A stretch of 64,000 nt of DNA, taken from contig NZ_GL890939.1 of NCBI RefSeq assembly GCF_000211815.1, positions 24,901 to 88,900 of the forward strand, in the 5' to 3' direction. The DNA is from Moorena producens 3L. GTDB taxonomy: Bacteria > Cyanobacteriota > Cyanobacteriia > Cyanobacteriales > Coleofasciculaceae. Under the pieces are notes generated by a model. It had not been told where the DNA came from and did not search any database. It saw only the letters and a list, made by a program, of their open reading frames with translations. The position numbers and the translations under genes are program-made. Numbering within the stretch: position 1 is the first letter of the stretch; each line of letters starts with the position of its first letter. Positions 17,563 to 26,966 of this stretch are shown piece after piece.

Positions 17563-17916
17563 TTAAGACTCATTCCCTTGTTGCCTAGCTTTTATTATTG
17601 CTCTTAATTGGCGCAGTTTCTCGGAAACAGGAGGCGGATTGAGTCGTTGCTGCTCCCTCATGGTATGACAATGAAAGAGCCAGTTTTTCATATATTCGCT
17701 GACAGCGTTTTGATTTTGCAGGTAATAGAGGATAGTAGCGTAGACTTGTTCTAGGGTTAATGATGTATAAGCTTGAGCAATTTCTTCTGGGGTTTTATGA
17801 CAGTCTAGATAGTCATATAATATGGTTTCAATACCAATTCTTGTTCCTTTGAGGCGAATATCAGTAGGAGCAAGAAAGTTGAAATAATCTGTTAAAGCTT
17901 GATTTGACATGATCAT
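17563..17916 (-). CDS. DUF433 domain protein (antitoxin-like)
   Basis: A 117-residue protein. The central part DIRLKGTRIGIETILYDYLD...TPEEIAQAYTSLTLEQVYATILYYL is a typical DUF433 winged-helix-like domain. The C-terminal tail is basic (KLRQLRAIIKARQQ). DUF433 proteins are often encoded beside a DUF5615 PIN-like toxin as a putative toxin-antitoxin pair, but no such partner is seen on either side. ATGs at 17916 and 17910 are both possible. The cell role is inferred from family context only. Confidence 0.82.
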   Translation of the reverse strand: MIMSNQALTDYFNFLAPTDIRLKGTRIGIETILYDYLDCHKTPEEIAQAYTSLTLEQVYATILYYLQNQNAVSEYMKNWLFHCHTMREQQRLNPPPVSEKLRQLRAIIKARQQGNES

Positions 17917-17990
17917 TAGGTAAATAAACTAGTAAGTTTTATTGTAAACAGAAGTCTTTAGGTTATTGATGTGTAAACCCCGACAGTTAC

Positions 17991-18064
17991 GTAGGGTGCG
18001 TTAGGGAAGGGCGAGCCCTCATTTTCTCGATAGCCAGGGTTAGGTTGCTGCCCGTAACGCACCA
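17991..18064. repeat. Foldback (MITE-like) repeat, copy B
   Basis: GTAGGGTGCGTTAGGG pairs imperfectly with CCCGTAACGCACCAC about 50 bases on. It is the same family as the elements at 11146, 22524 and 48609, and sits downstream of the HTH gene. Confidence 0.8.
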
Positions 18065-18090
18065 CGGTGTCTACCTGTTTACCACTATCC

Positions 18091-18498
18091 CTAGGGCGAA
18101 TAACCTTCAAGATTATTTCCACATAATCGCTCCAACAACTCCCTGGGAATAGCATCGAAATTTTCTAACAAAAAGTCCATCAGAGCAAGATGTCGTAAAA
18201 CCTCAGCAGCAGGAGCCTTATAGCGCTTAGTTCCAGCAAACCAGCTGTTAACTGTACTGATGGAGCGGGAGCAGATTAATGCTATGTCTTCTCGACTGAC
18301 CTCCCATTTCGAGATGAACTCCTTTGGTGTCATGGCCAGTTGCCAGTGACTGTACATTTGGATCAGGATACGGTCTAGGTCAGTTAGGGGACGAGGATAG
18401 GATTTTGGGCGGGTGGGTTTATTGCCTGCTAGTTGTGCCAGGCGGTCTAGGTATCGCTGATAGTAGATAGCATGATCAGTTGAGCGTTTTTTTGGCAT
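18091..18498 (-). CDS. Helix-turn-helix protein, unknown
   Basis: About 135 residues from the ATG at 18498 (MPKKRSTDHAIYY), which has a GGAG box 12 bases upstream. A predicted helix-turn-helix lies in the middle: MTPKEFISKWEVSREDIALI and CSRSISTVNSWFAG. The C-terminus is helical (EVLRHLALMDFLLENFDAIP). It resembles small DNA-binding proteins found in several copies in large cyanobacterial genomes; the target is unknown. The 3' end runs close to a foldback repeat, and no partner gene is evident. Confidence 0.72.
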   Translation of the reverse strand: MPKKRSTDHAIYYQRYLDRLAQLAGNKPTRPKSYPRPLTDLDRILIQMYSHWQLAMTPKEFISKWEVSREDIALICSRSISTVNSWFAGTKRYKAPAAEVLRHLALMDFLLENFDAIPRELLERLCGNNLEGYSP

Positions 18499-18881
18499 GA
18501 TGGAATTATCTCCAATGTCCTTGGGGAATAAGCCGCGCTGTTGGAATGATCGTCTCAAGAAGCGCGGCTTTTTGTCCGATAATCATCTCGAAATACCAGA
18601 CATTTTTATTATTACTAATAAATCATAATGTGTCAAGATTATTTCTGGTATTTTTAACAGTTTTTAACAAACCAAAAATTTACTTTTGGCAATTTTAACG
18701 ATTAGCTATTAGTGAAATTTATGGAGCAGTAATTTAATCAAGTAATATAGATTTTTTTAAAATAGGTAAGGTAAGCATATGCGCTACGCGCACGCTGCTT
18801 GAGGTGCCGTCAGCTTTCAGCCGTCAGCCATTCGCGAGCTGATAGCTGATAGCTGATAGCTGATAGCTGATAGCTGATAGC
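18499..18881. other. AT-rich spacer plus heptamer repeat
   Basis: No gene is seen. The left half is AT-rich; CGCGGCTTTTTGTCCG near 18562 lies upstream of the HTH gene. The right end (18838-18884) is a run of TGATAGC units reaching the stop codon of the next minus-strand gene. Confidence 0.7.
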
Positions 18882-20618
18882 TTAGCTATCAACAATACAT
18901 TTCGCCTCCAAAACCACCAATCCCTTAGTTTCAAACACCGAACAGGATGCCATCACTTGTTCCAAAGCAGGTTTTATCCCTTGTTCAAGTTGTTCAATAG
19001 CATGATTAGCGGCTGGCTGATACTGATTCAACCACTTTCGATCTTGAATAGCATCAGCCCTTAACTCGATTGGGTTTAGTACCCAAAAATCAATATCATA
19101 GGTTTTAATAAACTCCTTAACAACTGATAGATTAGCACTATATTGGGCATCAATTAAATCTAGAGTTCGTTGTCGAAATTTCTGATAATATCCGACGTGG
19201 TAAGGAATAGCATATTCACTGGCTACCAACACAGAACGCTGAGCAAAGGTGGGGATATTATTCATCTCTGGAGACAGAGAAGCAATTAAGCTATCTTTCG
19301 GTTGTTGTTGAAAATATTTATACAACGATGGAGTATCCCCGACTTTATACGCAGTAATGGGAAAATCATCCACAAAACTAGGATATAATAGTAATGCTGC
19401 TGCAATTATCGTAGTAGTTGCTATCGCCAAAACGTTAGGTATAGAAAAAATTCCAGAAAAACCGCTTTGGCTAGGCTGGCTTGCCCATTTAACTACGCTA
19501 TCAATCAGAATGATAAAAACTATACCAGCACTTAGCACCATGATCACTCTCAGACTATGTTGAGTATAGCGACTAGGAAGATGCAATTTAAATAGCAAAA
19601 CATGAGCAGCAACAAACATCCCAAGAGAGGCTATGACCATCTGGAGCAAAAGGATAATTTCTTTACTGATCTGCTTCACTAACGGAAATTTATTGGGAAA
19701 TAAGGGCAAGAGCAGCAGTAAAAATCCCGCGCCATTAGTAGCTGGAGTAAGAATCGAAGTCAGACGAAGTCCGCTTCTACCTTTTAACCAAAACTTAGCG
19801 GGATCATCATCATAAAAAAAACGCGATCGCCCCCCTGGAAAAAACTCTGGTAACTGTCTCGCTTCAGCTACAGAAATCACTGGACCAAACTCATTGGTTT
19901 TCAGGGCATAGGGCAGCATCACCAAAAAGGCTACTATCAATCCCGCCAGACACAACCAACGTCGCTCTTGGGATAAGCCTAACTTACCATTGCGCCATTC
20001 AAATAGTCGTAAAACTAAGGTACCGGAAGAAATAAATACTAACTGGGGATAGAATAGACCTTGGAGTGCGATCGCACCCAAACAAAACCACAATGACCCC
20101 CGCACTAGGTAATACATAAACCCCAACAACAGGGGATAGACAAACGCCTTCGGTGTTCCAGACACCACCGTATCAGTCATGCCCAAGGCTTGAGACAGCA
20201 ACAAGGTAGCACTAAAGGCTGCTGCTGGTACTGGCAACAATTCCAGACATACCCAAAAGCAATAGCTAGCGCTAACCAGATTCAACACTACCGGTAAGAG
20301 TTTGTTAAATAGCAATGGATTAACACCCAATGCTGCTATGATTCGATAGACTGTAGTGTACCCAGCTGGAGCAACCGTTTGAAAGTAATCAGCAATTAAG
20401 TCTTTAGGAAACAGCTCTGGATCAAGAAATCGCATCATCCAAAATATATGTTGTCGTGCATCATCTTGGACAATATACTCACCGCTGAACGCTTCCCTTA
20501 GTGCTAGCAAGCTATACACTACGGTAAAGGTTAGGCTGAGGCTAAACCAAAAGATAACTTGAGGAGTAAATCGTTTGTTACAAGGAGTTGTGAGTAATCT
20601 CTCAATAGGGGCAATCAT
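18882..20618 (-). CDS. Polytopic membrane protein, GT-C-like, unknown
   Basis: A 578-residue protein with about ten hydrophobic segments. After the first segment come EYIVQDDARQHIFWMMRFLD and LIADYFQTVAPAGY; the acidic QDD motif in the first outer loop resembles the catalytic loop of GT-C glycosyltransferases. The C-terminal 130 residues are soluble (IASLSPEMNNIPTFAQRSVL, YDIDFWVLNPIELR), as in related periplasmic-tail proteins. I did not recognise a named family. The last codons (CIVDS) end directly at a heptamer repeat, and the upstream flank is another repeat, so it is probably a single-gene transcript. Confidence 0.75.
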   Translation of the reverse strand: MIAPIERLLTTPCNKRFTPQVIFWFSLSLTFTVVYSLLALREAFSGEYIVQDDARQHIFWMMRFLDPELFPKDLIADYFQTVAPAGYTTVYRIIAALGVNPLLFNKLLPVVLNLVSASYCFWVCLELLPVPAAAFSATLLLSQALGMTDTVVSGTPKAFVYPLLLGFMYYLVRGSLWFCLGAIALQGLFYPQLVFISSGTLVLRLFEWRNGKLGLSQERRWLCLAGLIVAFLVMLPYALKTNEFGPVISVAEARQLPEFFPGGRSRFFYDDDPAKFWLKGRSGLRLTSILTPATNGAGFLLLLLPLFPNKFPLVKQISKEIILLLQMVIASLGMFVAAHVLLFKLHLPSRYTQHSLRVIMVLSAGIVFIILIDSVVKWASQPSQSGFSGIFSIPNVLAIATTTIIAAALLLYPSFVDDFPITAYKVGDTPSLYKYFQQQPKDSLIASLSPEMNNIPTFAQRSVLVASEYAIPYHVGYYQKFRQRTLDLIDAQYSANLSVVKEFIKTYDIDFWVLNPIELRADAIQDRKWLNQYQPAANHAIEQLEQGIKPALEQVMASCSVFETKGLVVLEAKCIVDS

Positions 20619-21092
20619 TTAGTCAAGGGAATAGGGAGTCGGGAATCGGGAATCGGGAGTCGGGAGTCGGGAGTCGGGAATAGGGAATAGGGAGTAGGGA
20701 GTAGCGAAAAAATCTAGTGTATCTGATTACTATGAGAAACGCTATATAAGTGGTTTCTGCTTTTAAGCTTGCCCACTCCCTCTGTTTTTGTCAATCCTCT
20801 CTATGTCATTGGGATGAAATGCTTTGAGAAGCAGCAAATTACAAAACTAGTTGTAGTATTCATATCGGAGTAATTAGATTACAGTAATACTAATATTTTT
20901 GCCAATAGTGCTGAAAAAATTAGCAAAAATCTCTACCTCACGGAAAATGCGTGTGATCTCCTCTCACTATACAATTCTCGTCATAGGTGGCTGAAATCTA
21001 ATTGCTTCACAGCTAGTCGAGGGTCTTTCTTTCAGTTTTGTATAGTTCGTCGAATTCACGTTAACAATAACAGTCTATTATCTATTTATGCA
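20619..21092. other. Spacer between divergent genes
   Basis: It starts with heptamers GGGAATC/GGGAGTC (20633-20703). A dispersed motif ending AGAAACGCTATATA lies near 20720-20752. The rest is AT-rich without a gene and probably carries the promoters of both flanking genes, though none was identified with certainty. Confidence 0.65.
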
Positions 21093-22352
21093 ATGACAAT
21101 CAATAATACCAATTCCAAAAATGAATCTTTCGATCTCATTATTTGTGGATTAGCTTTCCAGTTTCTTCCGTTATTAATTTGTGTATTAGTTTTATTAATT
21201 TGTGAAGGTTTTTCATTACCATTTCCTAGATTTTTAATTTCTTTAAGTATATCAGCAATAGCATATGGATATATACCTCTTCTCAAAGGATGCCGTCTAT
21301 ATAGTTACGACAAGGGATATGCAAGTAAGTGGGGATGGTTCGGATTATTAAGTATTTTGGGATTATCATTCCTATTACTTTTTCCGGAAAAGAGAACAAA
21401 TTTTTATTCAGAAGGGTCATTGGGTAATGACTCAATAAAGTTCCCCTTTAATAAGCTTAATATTCCTGAATTTTTATTATATTACTCGATAGCTTTCCCA
21501 ATTTTAATTTTAACAATATTTATAATTATATTGTTAATTATTGGATTATTTTCCTTGGTAAAGGGCAGTGATTTTATTGATTTATTTTCAAATGCTACCT
21601 GGGATATATTACCTGAATTATATGTCACCATTACATACTTATTTATAGGATTATTTTTATTTAGATATATCCGAATACTAGGATTCGATGTTGAAAAATT
21701 TGGGATTTTGAATTTTGGTAGTTTAAAGCCAATAATTAATTGGAAATTAATTATTTTAATAGTTTTTTTAAACTATGCTTTTGCTTGGGGCTTTAATTCC
21801 TTAATTTCATATTATATTTCATTTATTTACCCAGATTTTATTGAAAACTCGATTAATGAATTAGAATTTACAAATGTTATAGGGCTAATATCTTGGAGCT
21901 TTTCGGCGATTGTTTTTGCTCCGTTGTTGGAAGAGCTTATTTGTCGTGGAATAATCTTGCAGAAGTGGGCAATGAAATGGGGGATAAAAGCCGGAATAGT
22001 TACCTCATCTTTATTATTTGCGATTTGCCATTTGCGATTCGATATTGTATCCTTATTCATTGCCGGAACTATATTGTCTGTTCTATACTTTAAGACTGGC
22101 AACTTAATAGTACCAATCCTTTGTCATAGTCTTTACAATACTATTGTTACAATTTTTATGATTGGACGGTACTATAGTAGCTCAAACGTTGACTTCGTTT
22201 CGGTAAACGATTATCGAGTTTCCATGGAACCATTATTAGGTCAAAAAGCAATTGTAGCAGCTATATCCTTTGCCGTTATCATGTTTTTTTATATAGAAAT
22301 TTTCCTAAACAAGATGACATCCTTCCCTACTATAGAAATTCTAAGTGATTGA
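21093..22352 (+). CDS. CPBP-family intramembrane glutamic endopeptidase
   Basis: A 419-residue multi-pass membrane protein. The CPBP (Abi/CAAX-type) core lies in the C-terminal half: FAPLLEELICRGIIL with the EExxxR motif (Glu280, Glu281, Arg285), the second motif AICHLRFDIVSLF, and the third VPILCHSLYNT. Members cleave membrane-associated substrates, and some act in bacteriocin immunity or protein processing; the substrate is unknown here. The gene is clearly more AT-rich than its neighbours (many ATT, TTA and AAT codons), which suggests acquisition from elsewhere. No partner peptide gene was found nearby. Confidence 0.88.
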   Translation: MTINNTNSKNESFDLIICGLAFQFLPLLICVLVLLICEGFSLPFPRFLISLSISAIAYGYIPLLKGCRLYSYDKGYASKWGWFGLLSILGLSFLLLFPEKRTNFYSEGSLGNDSIKFPFNKLNIPEFLLYYSIAFPILILTIFIIILLIIGLFSLVKGSDFIDLFSNATWDILPELYVTITYLFIGLFLFRYIRILGFDVEKFGILNFGSLKPIINWKLIILIVFLNYAFAWGFNSLISYYISFIYPDFIENSINELEFTNVIGLISWSFSAIVFAPLLEELICRGIILQKWAMKWGIKAGIVTSSLLFAICHLRFDIVSLFIAGTILSVLYFKTGNLIVPILCHSLYNTIVTIFMIGRYYSSSNVDFVSVNDYRVSMEPLLGQKAIVAAISFAVIMFFYIEIFLNKMTSFPTIEILSD

Positions 22353-22843
22353 TTAAAATTGTAAGGAATCCAAGGGGTTAAATTCACCTGTCCTGTTGGG
22401 ATTAGCGCTACCACCATCCATAAACAGGCATCTTGGTGGAACGGGCATCTTGCCCGTTTCATTTCCGGACGGACTATCCCAACTAGGCGCGACCAGGCGA
22501 AAAATGAGTGGGAGCCCAAAGCTGGTGCGTTACGGGGCGGACTATCCCAACCCTGGCCACGAGGCGAAAAATAAGGGCAAGTCCGCCCCTAACACACCCT
22601 ACTTCTTAACCCTCAAACCTTCAACCTTCAACCTTCAACCTTCAACCTTAAACCTTCAACCTTGGCCAAAAGGCCACGCTACGCGAACAACCAAATAACC
22701 TTGGCCAAAAGGCCACGCGATCGCGTTCAACCTTCAACCTTCAACCTTCAACCTTCAACCTTCAACCTTCAAACTTCAACCTTCAACCTTCAAACTTCAA
22801 CCTTCAAACTTCAAACCTTCAAACCTTCAACCGCTTAACCTCC
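22353..22843. repeat. Repeat-packed spacer (foldback, heptamers, GCGTAGCGTGGCC family)
   Basis: No gene is seen. Near 22430-22465 lies an imperfect GGCATCTTG hairpin. At 22524-22602 is foldback copy C (GGTGCGTTACGGGGCGGAC with GTCCGCCCCTAACACACC). From 22612 to 22833 runs a heptamer array of CTTCAAC units, broken twice by CTTGGCCAAAAGGCCACGC units. Confidence 0.85.
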
Positions 22844-22868
22844 AAAAAAAAACCCCCAATCGGGGGTA
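22844..22868 (-). terminator. Factor-independent terminator after the ctaCDE unit
   Basis: Read on the minus strand, ACCCCC-GATT-GGGGGT is followed by a run of eight or more T. It lies about 40 bases after the ctaE stop codon, so it should end the oxidase transcript. Confidence 0.88.
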
Positions 22869-22905
22869 GTGCATCAAAACTTTGTTAACCAAACTGTGGC
22901 GGAAA

Positions 22906-23532
22906 CTAATTAATCAAATACACGATTACAAACAGAACAATCCACACCACATCAACGAAGTGCCAGTAGAGTTCTGCGGCTTCTACACCAAAATGCTCTT
23001 CACTGGAGTAGTGCTTTGAATTTAGCGATCTCAATAATACTAACACAATTAACCCGAGTCCGCAAGTAACATGAAGACCATGGAAACCAGTTAAGGCAAA
23101 GAAAGAACTGGTAAATAAGTTAGTAGTCAGACCAAAGTCTACATGAGTGTACTCATAGACTTGTCCTCCTAAGAACATCGCACCCATCAGAGCAGTGATT
23201 CCAAACCAGAGTCGCAAACCAGATACATCATTCTTCTTAATAGCACTCTGGCCCCGGTGCATGACGAAACTACTAGTAATCAGGATGATGGTGTTGATTG
23301 TTGGCACCAATAACTCTAATTCTGTACCCTCTGGAGGCCAAGCTGGCATCGTCGCTTTATAAATTAAAAAAGCGGCAAACATCCCCAAGAAGGTCATACT
23401 ATCAGCAGCCAGAAACACCACCAAACCAAACATCCGAAAATCCGGATGCTCCTCGTGATGTACCTCTGCTGCCTCAACCTCATGATGATAGTTGAGGCTA
23501 GTTTTAGACGGATCTATCGTTGAGCCTTGCAT
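22906..23532 (-). CDS. ctaE: Cytochrome c oxidase subunit III
   Basis: A 208-residue membrane protein with five hydrophobic segments, the short form usual in cyanobacteria. Signatures are DFRMFGLVVFLAADSMTFLG, TGFHGLHVTCGLGLIVL and AAELYWHFVDVVWIVLF. Subunit III stabilises the oxidase core and lies in the membrane with CtaC and CtaD. It is the last gene of the minus-strand unit ctaC-ctaD-ctaE. The 284-bp gap to ctaD is filled by repeats, and a strong terminator follows. Confidence 0.97.
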   Translation of the reverse strand: MQGSTIDPSKTSLNYHHEVEAAEVHHEEHPDFRMFGLVVFLAADSMTFLGMFAAFLIYKATMPAWPPEGTELELLVPTINTIILITSSFVMHRGQSAIKKNDVSGLRLWFGITALMGAMFLGGQVYEYTHVDFGLTTNLFTSSFFALTGFHGLHVTCGLGLIVLVLLRSLNSKHYSSEEHFGVEAAELYWHFVDVVWIVLFVIVYLIN

Positions 23533-23605
23533 AAATTCCTTTGAATTAATCTTGAGCTGACATTTGTGCCTGTTGAGCTTCGATTAGGGTAGGTTAGGAG
23601 GTTAA

Positions 23606-23800
23606 ATTAAGAATTAAGAATTAAGAATTAAGAATTAAGAATGTAGAATGTAGAATTCTACATTCTTAATTCTACATTCTACATTCTACATTCTACATTC
23701 TGACAGACAACCTTGGCCAAAGGCCACGCTACGCGAACAACCTTGGCCAAAGGCCACGCTACGCGAACAACCTTGGCCAAAGGCCACGCTACGCGAACAA
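23606..23800. repeat. Heptamer inverted arrays and three perfect 30-bp repeats between ctaD and ctaE
   Basis: GAATTAA/GAATGTA units (about 23606-23650) face their complement TTCTACA/TTCTTAA units (about 23655-23701), giving a long imperfect foldback. Then come three identical 30-bp units starting CCTTGGCCAAAGGCC (23711-23740, 23741-23770, 23771-23800). All lie within the oxidase transcript. Confidence 0.92.
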
Positions 23801-23816
23801 CCTTCAACCTGCTAAC

Positions 23817-25499
23817 CTACCCAACATCTCCTTTAACTTCAACCAGCAACTCCTCGACCTGTTTATCGGTGTCAACACTATAACTGTCGATACCGTATTC
23901 GTAAGGACCGGACCACAAAATTGGTTCCTCGTCAAAGTTCTCAATGGCAGGAGGAGAGGTAGTTTGCCACTCTAATGTCAGAGCTCTCCAAGGATTGCGA
24001 CCAGCAATCTTACCACGGTTCAAACTCCAGATGATATTAATCACAAAGGGTATGGTAGAAACGGCAAGAAGATAGGAGCCAATAGTGCAGATCATGTTGA
24101 GGCTTTGAAACTGGGGGTCATACATAGCAACCCTACGGTTCATACCCAATAGACCAAGCTCATGCATCGGCAAGAAGGTCATGTTTAGACCAATGAAGGT
24201 CAACACAAAGTGAATGCGTCCTAAGGTTTCGTTGACCATTCGCCCGGTCATTTTGGGGAACCAGTGATAAACCGCGCCAAATAACCCTAGCACACTACCA
24301 CCAAACAGAACGTAGTGGAAGTGAGCCACAATGAAATAAGTGTCATGGACATGGACATCAAAGGGAACGGAAGCGAGCATGACACCGCTAAGACCCCCAA
24401 TCAAAAATGCCGAGATAAAGCCCATACCAAAGAGCATGGCACTATTTAAGTTGATTTTTCCGCCCCAAATCGTTGCCACCCAGCTAAACACCTTAATCCC
24501 TGTGGGCACAGCAATCAGCATGGTGGCAGCCATAAAGAACATCCGCAACCAACCAGGAGTGCCACTAGTGAACATATGGTGCGCCCAGACAATTAGTCCT
24601 AGGAAACAAATCAACATACTGGAGTATGCGATCGCACGATAGCCAAAAACCGGCTTACGGGCATGTACCGGTAGGATTTCCGAGATTACCCCAAAGAACG
24701 GTAGCACCATGATGTACACCGCCGGGTGGGAGTAAAACCAAAACATGTGCTGGTAAACAATTGGGTCTCCTCCCCCAGCCGGGTTAAAGAAATTGGTGCC
24801 AGCAATTAAATCAAAGGACAGGAAAATTAACGCTGCTGCTAGGACTGGAGTACCAATCAAAACTAGGATTGAGGTTCCTAACATTGCCCAGCAAAACAGA
24901 GGCATATCATGAATAGTCATGCTAGGTGTGCGCATCTTCACAATAGTAGTGAAGAAGTTAAGCGCCCCTAGCACTGAGGAAGTCCCGATCACCAGGATGC
25001 TCAAAATCCAAATTTCTTCACCCACCTGAGAACTAATCAAGCTCAAAGGGGGGTAAGAGGTCCAACCGGCTTCGGGAGCACCTACGAAAAAACTACTCAT
25101 TAACAGCAAACCCCCCACAGCATTCATCCAGAATGCCACTGCATTCAGCTTGGGGAATGCCATATCCTTTGCCCCAATCATCAAGGGAATCAGATAGTTA
25201 GCAAAAGCAGCACCAGCCGGGATAATCCATAGGAACAACATAATTGTTCCGTGCATGGTGAACACTCGGTTGTAGGTTAAAGGGCTCAATAAATCCGGGT
25301 CTGGTGTGGCCAACTCAGTGCGAATTAATCCAGCTAATGCGCCACCGATGAAATAGAACACAAATGAAGTGACCAGGTATTGAATCCCAATCACTTTATG
25401 GTCGGTATTGAACGTGAAGTAATCTTGCCAACGCCGCTCATGTTCTTCAACATGACCAGCATCCTTTACCGATTCCGGTTTTTCTAATTGCGTCGTCAT
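23817..25499 (-). CDS. ctaD: Cytochrome c oxidase subunit I
   Basis: About 560 residues from ATG 25499 (MTTQLEKPESVKD), with twelve hydrophobic segments. The haem and copper ligands are visible: MHGTIMLFLW (low-spin haem His), HMFWFYSHPAVYIM (CuB His and the cross-linked Tyr), WAHHMF (the CuB His pair) and VAHFHYVLFGG (haem a3 and haem a His). It is therefore a complete aa3-type haem-copper oxidase core that reduces O2 to water and pumps protons. An upstream ATG at 25544 would add 15 residues, but the chosen one fits the family better. It is the second gene of the minus-strand oxidase unit. Confidence 0.97.
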   Translation of the reverse strand: MTTQLEKPESVKDAGHVEEHERRWQDYFTFNTDHKVIGIQYLVTSFVFYFIGGALAGLIRTELATPDPDLLSPLTYNRVFTMHGTIMLFLWIIPAGAAFANYLIPLMIGAKDMAFPKLNAVAFWMNAVGGLLLMSSFFVGAPEAGWTSYPPLSLISSQVGEEIWILSILVIGTSSVLGALNFFTTIVKMRTPSMTIHDMPLFCWAMLGTSILVLIGTPVLAAALIFLSFDLIAGTNFFNPAGGGDPIVYQHMFWFYSHPAVYIMVLPFFGVISEILPVHARKPVFGYRAIAYSSMLICFLGLIVWAHHMFTSGTPGWLRMFFMAATMLIAVPTGIKVFSWVATIWGGKINLNSAMLFGMGFISAFLIGGLSGVMLASVPFDVHVHDTYFIVAHFHYVLFGGSVLGLFGAVYHWFPKMTGRMVNETLGRIHFVLTFIGLNMTFLPMHELGLLGMNRRVAMYDPQFQSLNMICTIGSYLLAVSTIPFVINIIWSLNRGKIAGRNPWRALTLEWQTTSPPAIENFDEEPILWSGPYEYGIDSYSVDTDKQVEELLVEVKGDVG

Positions 25500-25547
25500 G
25501 GGATAGTGGAGGTGTGATGGACTAAAAGGATAGGCAACAGCCAAAAT

Positions 25548-25946
25548 TAAGAATGTAGAATTTAGAATTTAGAATTTAGAATGTAGAATTTAGAATTTAG
25601 AATTTAGAATTTAGAATTTAGAATGTAGAATTTAGAATTTAGAATTTAGAATTTAGAATTTAGAATTTAGAATTTAGAATTTAGAAGGTCGAATCAATAA
25701 TTAAGAAGGTCTAAGGTCTAAGGTCTAAGGTCTAAGGTCTAAGGTCGAATGAATAATTAAGACTGTAGACTGTAGACTGTAGACTGAACTAATTCTTCAT
25801 TCTTCATTCTTCATTCTTCATTCTTCATTCTTCATTCTTCATTCTTCATTCTTCATTCTTCATTCTTCATTCTTCATTCTTCATTCTTCATTCTTCATTC
25901 TTCATTCTTCATTCTTCATTCTTCATTCTTCATTCTTCATTCTTAA
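25548..25946. repeat. Large heptamer arrays between ctaC and ctaD
   Basis: Three successive 7-bp arrays: TTTAGAA units (about 25555-25686), GGTCTAA units (about 25706-25747) and 22 copies of CATTCTT (25791-25944). Being between co-oriented oxidase genes they are probably transcribed. The array reaches within a few bases of the ctaC stop codon. Confidence 0.95.
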
Positions 25947-25952
25947 ATGAAC

Positions 25953-26966
25953 TTATTGGATAATTCCAGGATGATGGTGAGAGTGGTCTAGGTGTTGGAG
26001 AGTTTGGGAATCAATACCCATTTCAGAGGCATAGGGAGCCAAGAACTCACCCTCTGACATGGTAGTAGGATTAACAGCCACGGCTTTTTCCATGGTGTCT
26101 GCACTAGCGAATTGATTTTCCTGAACCCAGGCTTGATACTCTTCGGGTGTTTCAACGATCAACCGGGTTTTCATTCCTCCATGGTAGGACCCGCAGAGTT
26201 CAGCACAGATGATCGGGTAATCACCCACTCTAGTGGCTGTAAACCCTAGTTGACTAGTCCGACCTGGGATAGCATCTTGCTTAATCCGAAACTCTGGCAA
26301 CCAAAAGGCGTGGATCACATCGTTAGCTTCGATATTCAGCTTAACCAGTTGTCCCACTGGGACATGCATTTCCCCAGAGATAACACCGGTTTGAGGGTAG
26401 GTGAAAATCCAGGCATACTGCATACCGGCCACATTAACCTCTAGGGGTTCACCTTGACCTTCTTGCCCTGGAGGCGTTCCAATACCTAGGGCAACTGTTC
26501 CTTGACCCGGAGCCATGGCAATCAGACTTTCATTCCCCTCTTGCCCAGATGGTGACATCTGATGATTGTGGGCAATTTCCTGTTGATGGTGGTCATGAGA
26601 AGCCATGGGATCCAGACCTCCCATAGCGTTGTAGACCTCAAAGCTATAGACAGCTAGGACAAAGACAATCACCGTCGGGATTGCGGTCCAAAGCATTTCT
26701 AGGGGAATATTGCCATGGGTCGATGGCCCATCGGTTTGGTCATTTTTTTGTCTACGAAATTTGATGACTATTAGGATAAGTGCCCCTTGGATGAGGATAA
26801 ATAGACCAGTGGAAATGGTCATCATCAGGTTGAACAGACCATCTACATCACCGGCTTCTGAGGAGGCGGCTACTGGCATAAGTCCATGATTCTGACCGTA
26901 CCAGAGACTAATCAGGGTTATGAAAATGCCAGCAATAAGGGTTGAAATTTGGCTTGGAATGTTCAC
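25953..26966 (-). CDS. ctaC: Cytochrome c oxidase subunit II
   Basis: A 337-residue protein with two N-terminal membrane segments and a periplasmic/lumenal cupredoxin domain. The CuA site is present: CAELCGSYHGGM gives the two Cys, Glu-carbonyl, His and Met ligands, and VIHAFWLPEFRIKQD gives the second His. It takes electrons from cytochrome c or plastocyanin and passes them to CtaD. An insert after the second membrane segment is rich in His, Gln and Gly (MASHDHHQQEIAHNHQM), and the tail ends LDHSHHHPGIIQ; both are unusual and could bind metal. It is the first gene of the unit, and its promoter should lie in 26967-27579. Confidence 0.96.
   Translation of the reverse strand: MNIPSQISTLIAGIFITLISLWYGQNHGLMPVAASSEAGDVDGLFNLMMTISTGLFILIQGALILIVIKFRRQKNDQTDGPSTHGNIPLEMLWTAIPTVIVFVLAVYSFEVYNAMGGLDPMASHDHHQQEIAHNHQMSPSGQEGNESLIAMAPGQGTVALGIGTPPGQEGQGEPLEVNVAGMQYAWIFTYPQTGVISGEMHVPVGQLVKLNIEANDVIHAFWLPEFRIKQDAIPGRTSQLGFTATRVGDYPIICAELCGSYHGGMKTRLIVETPEEYQAWVQENQFASADTMEKAVAVNPTTMSEGEFLAPYASEMGIDSQTLQHLDHSHHHPGIIQ

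Noticed and set aside
25791..25944. CATTCTT array considered as a CRISPR array
   Set aside because: The units are contiguous 7-mers without unique spacers, and no cas gene is in the window.
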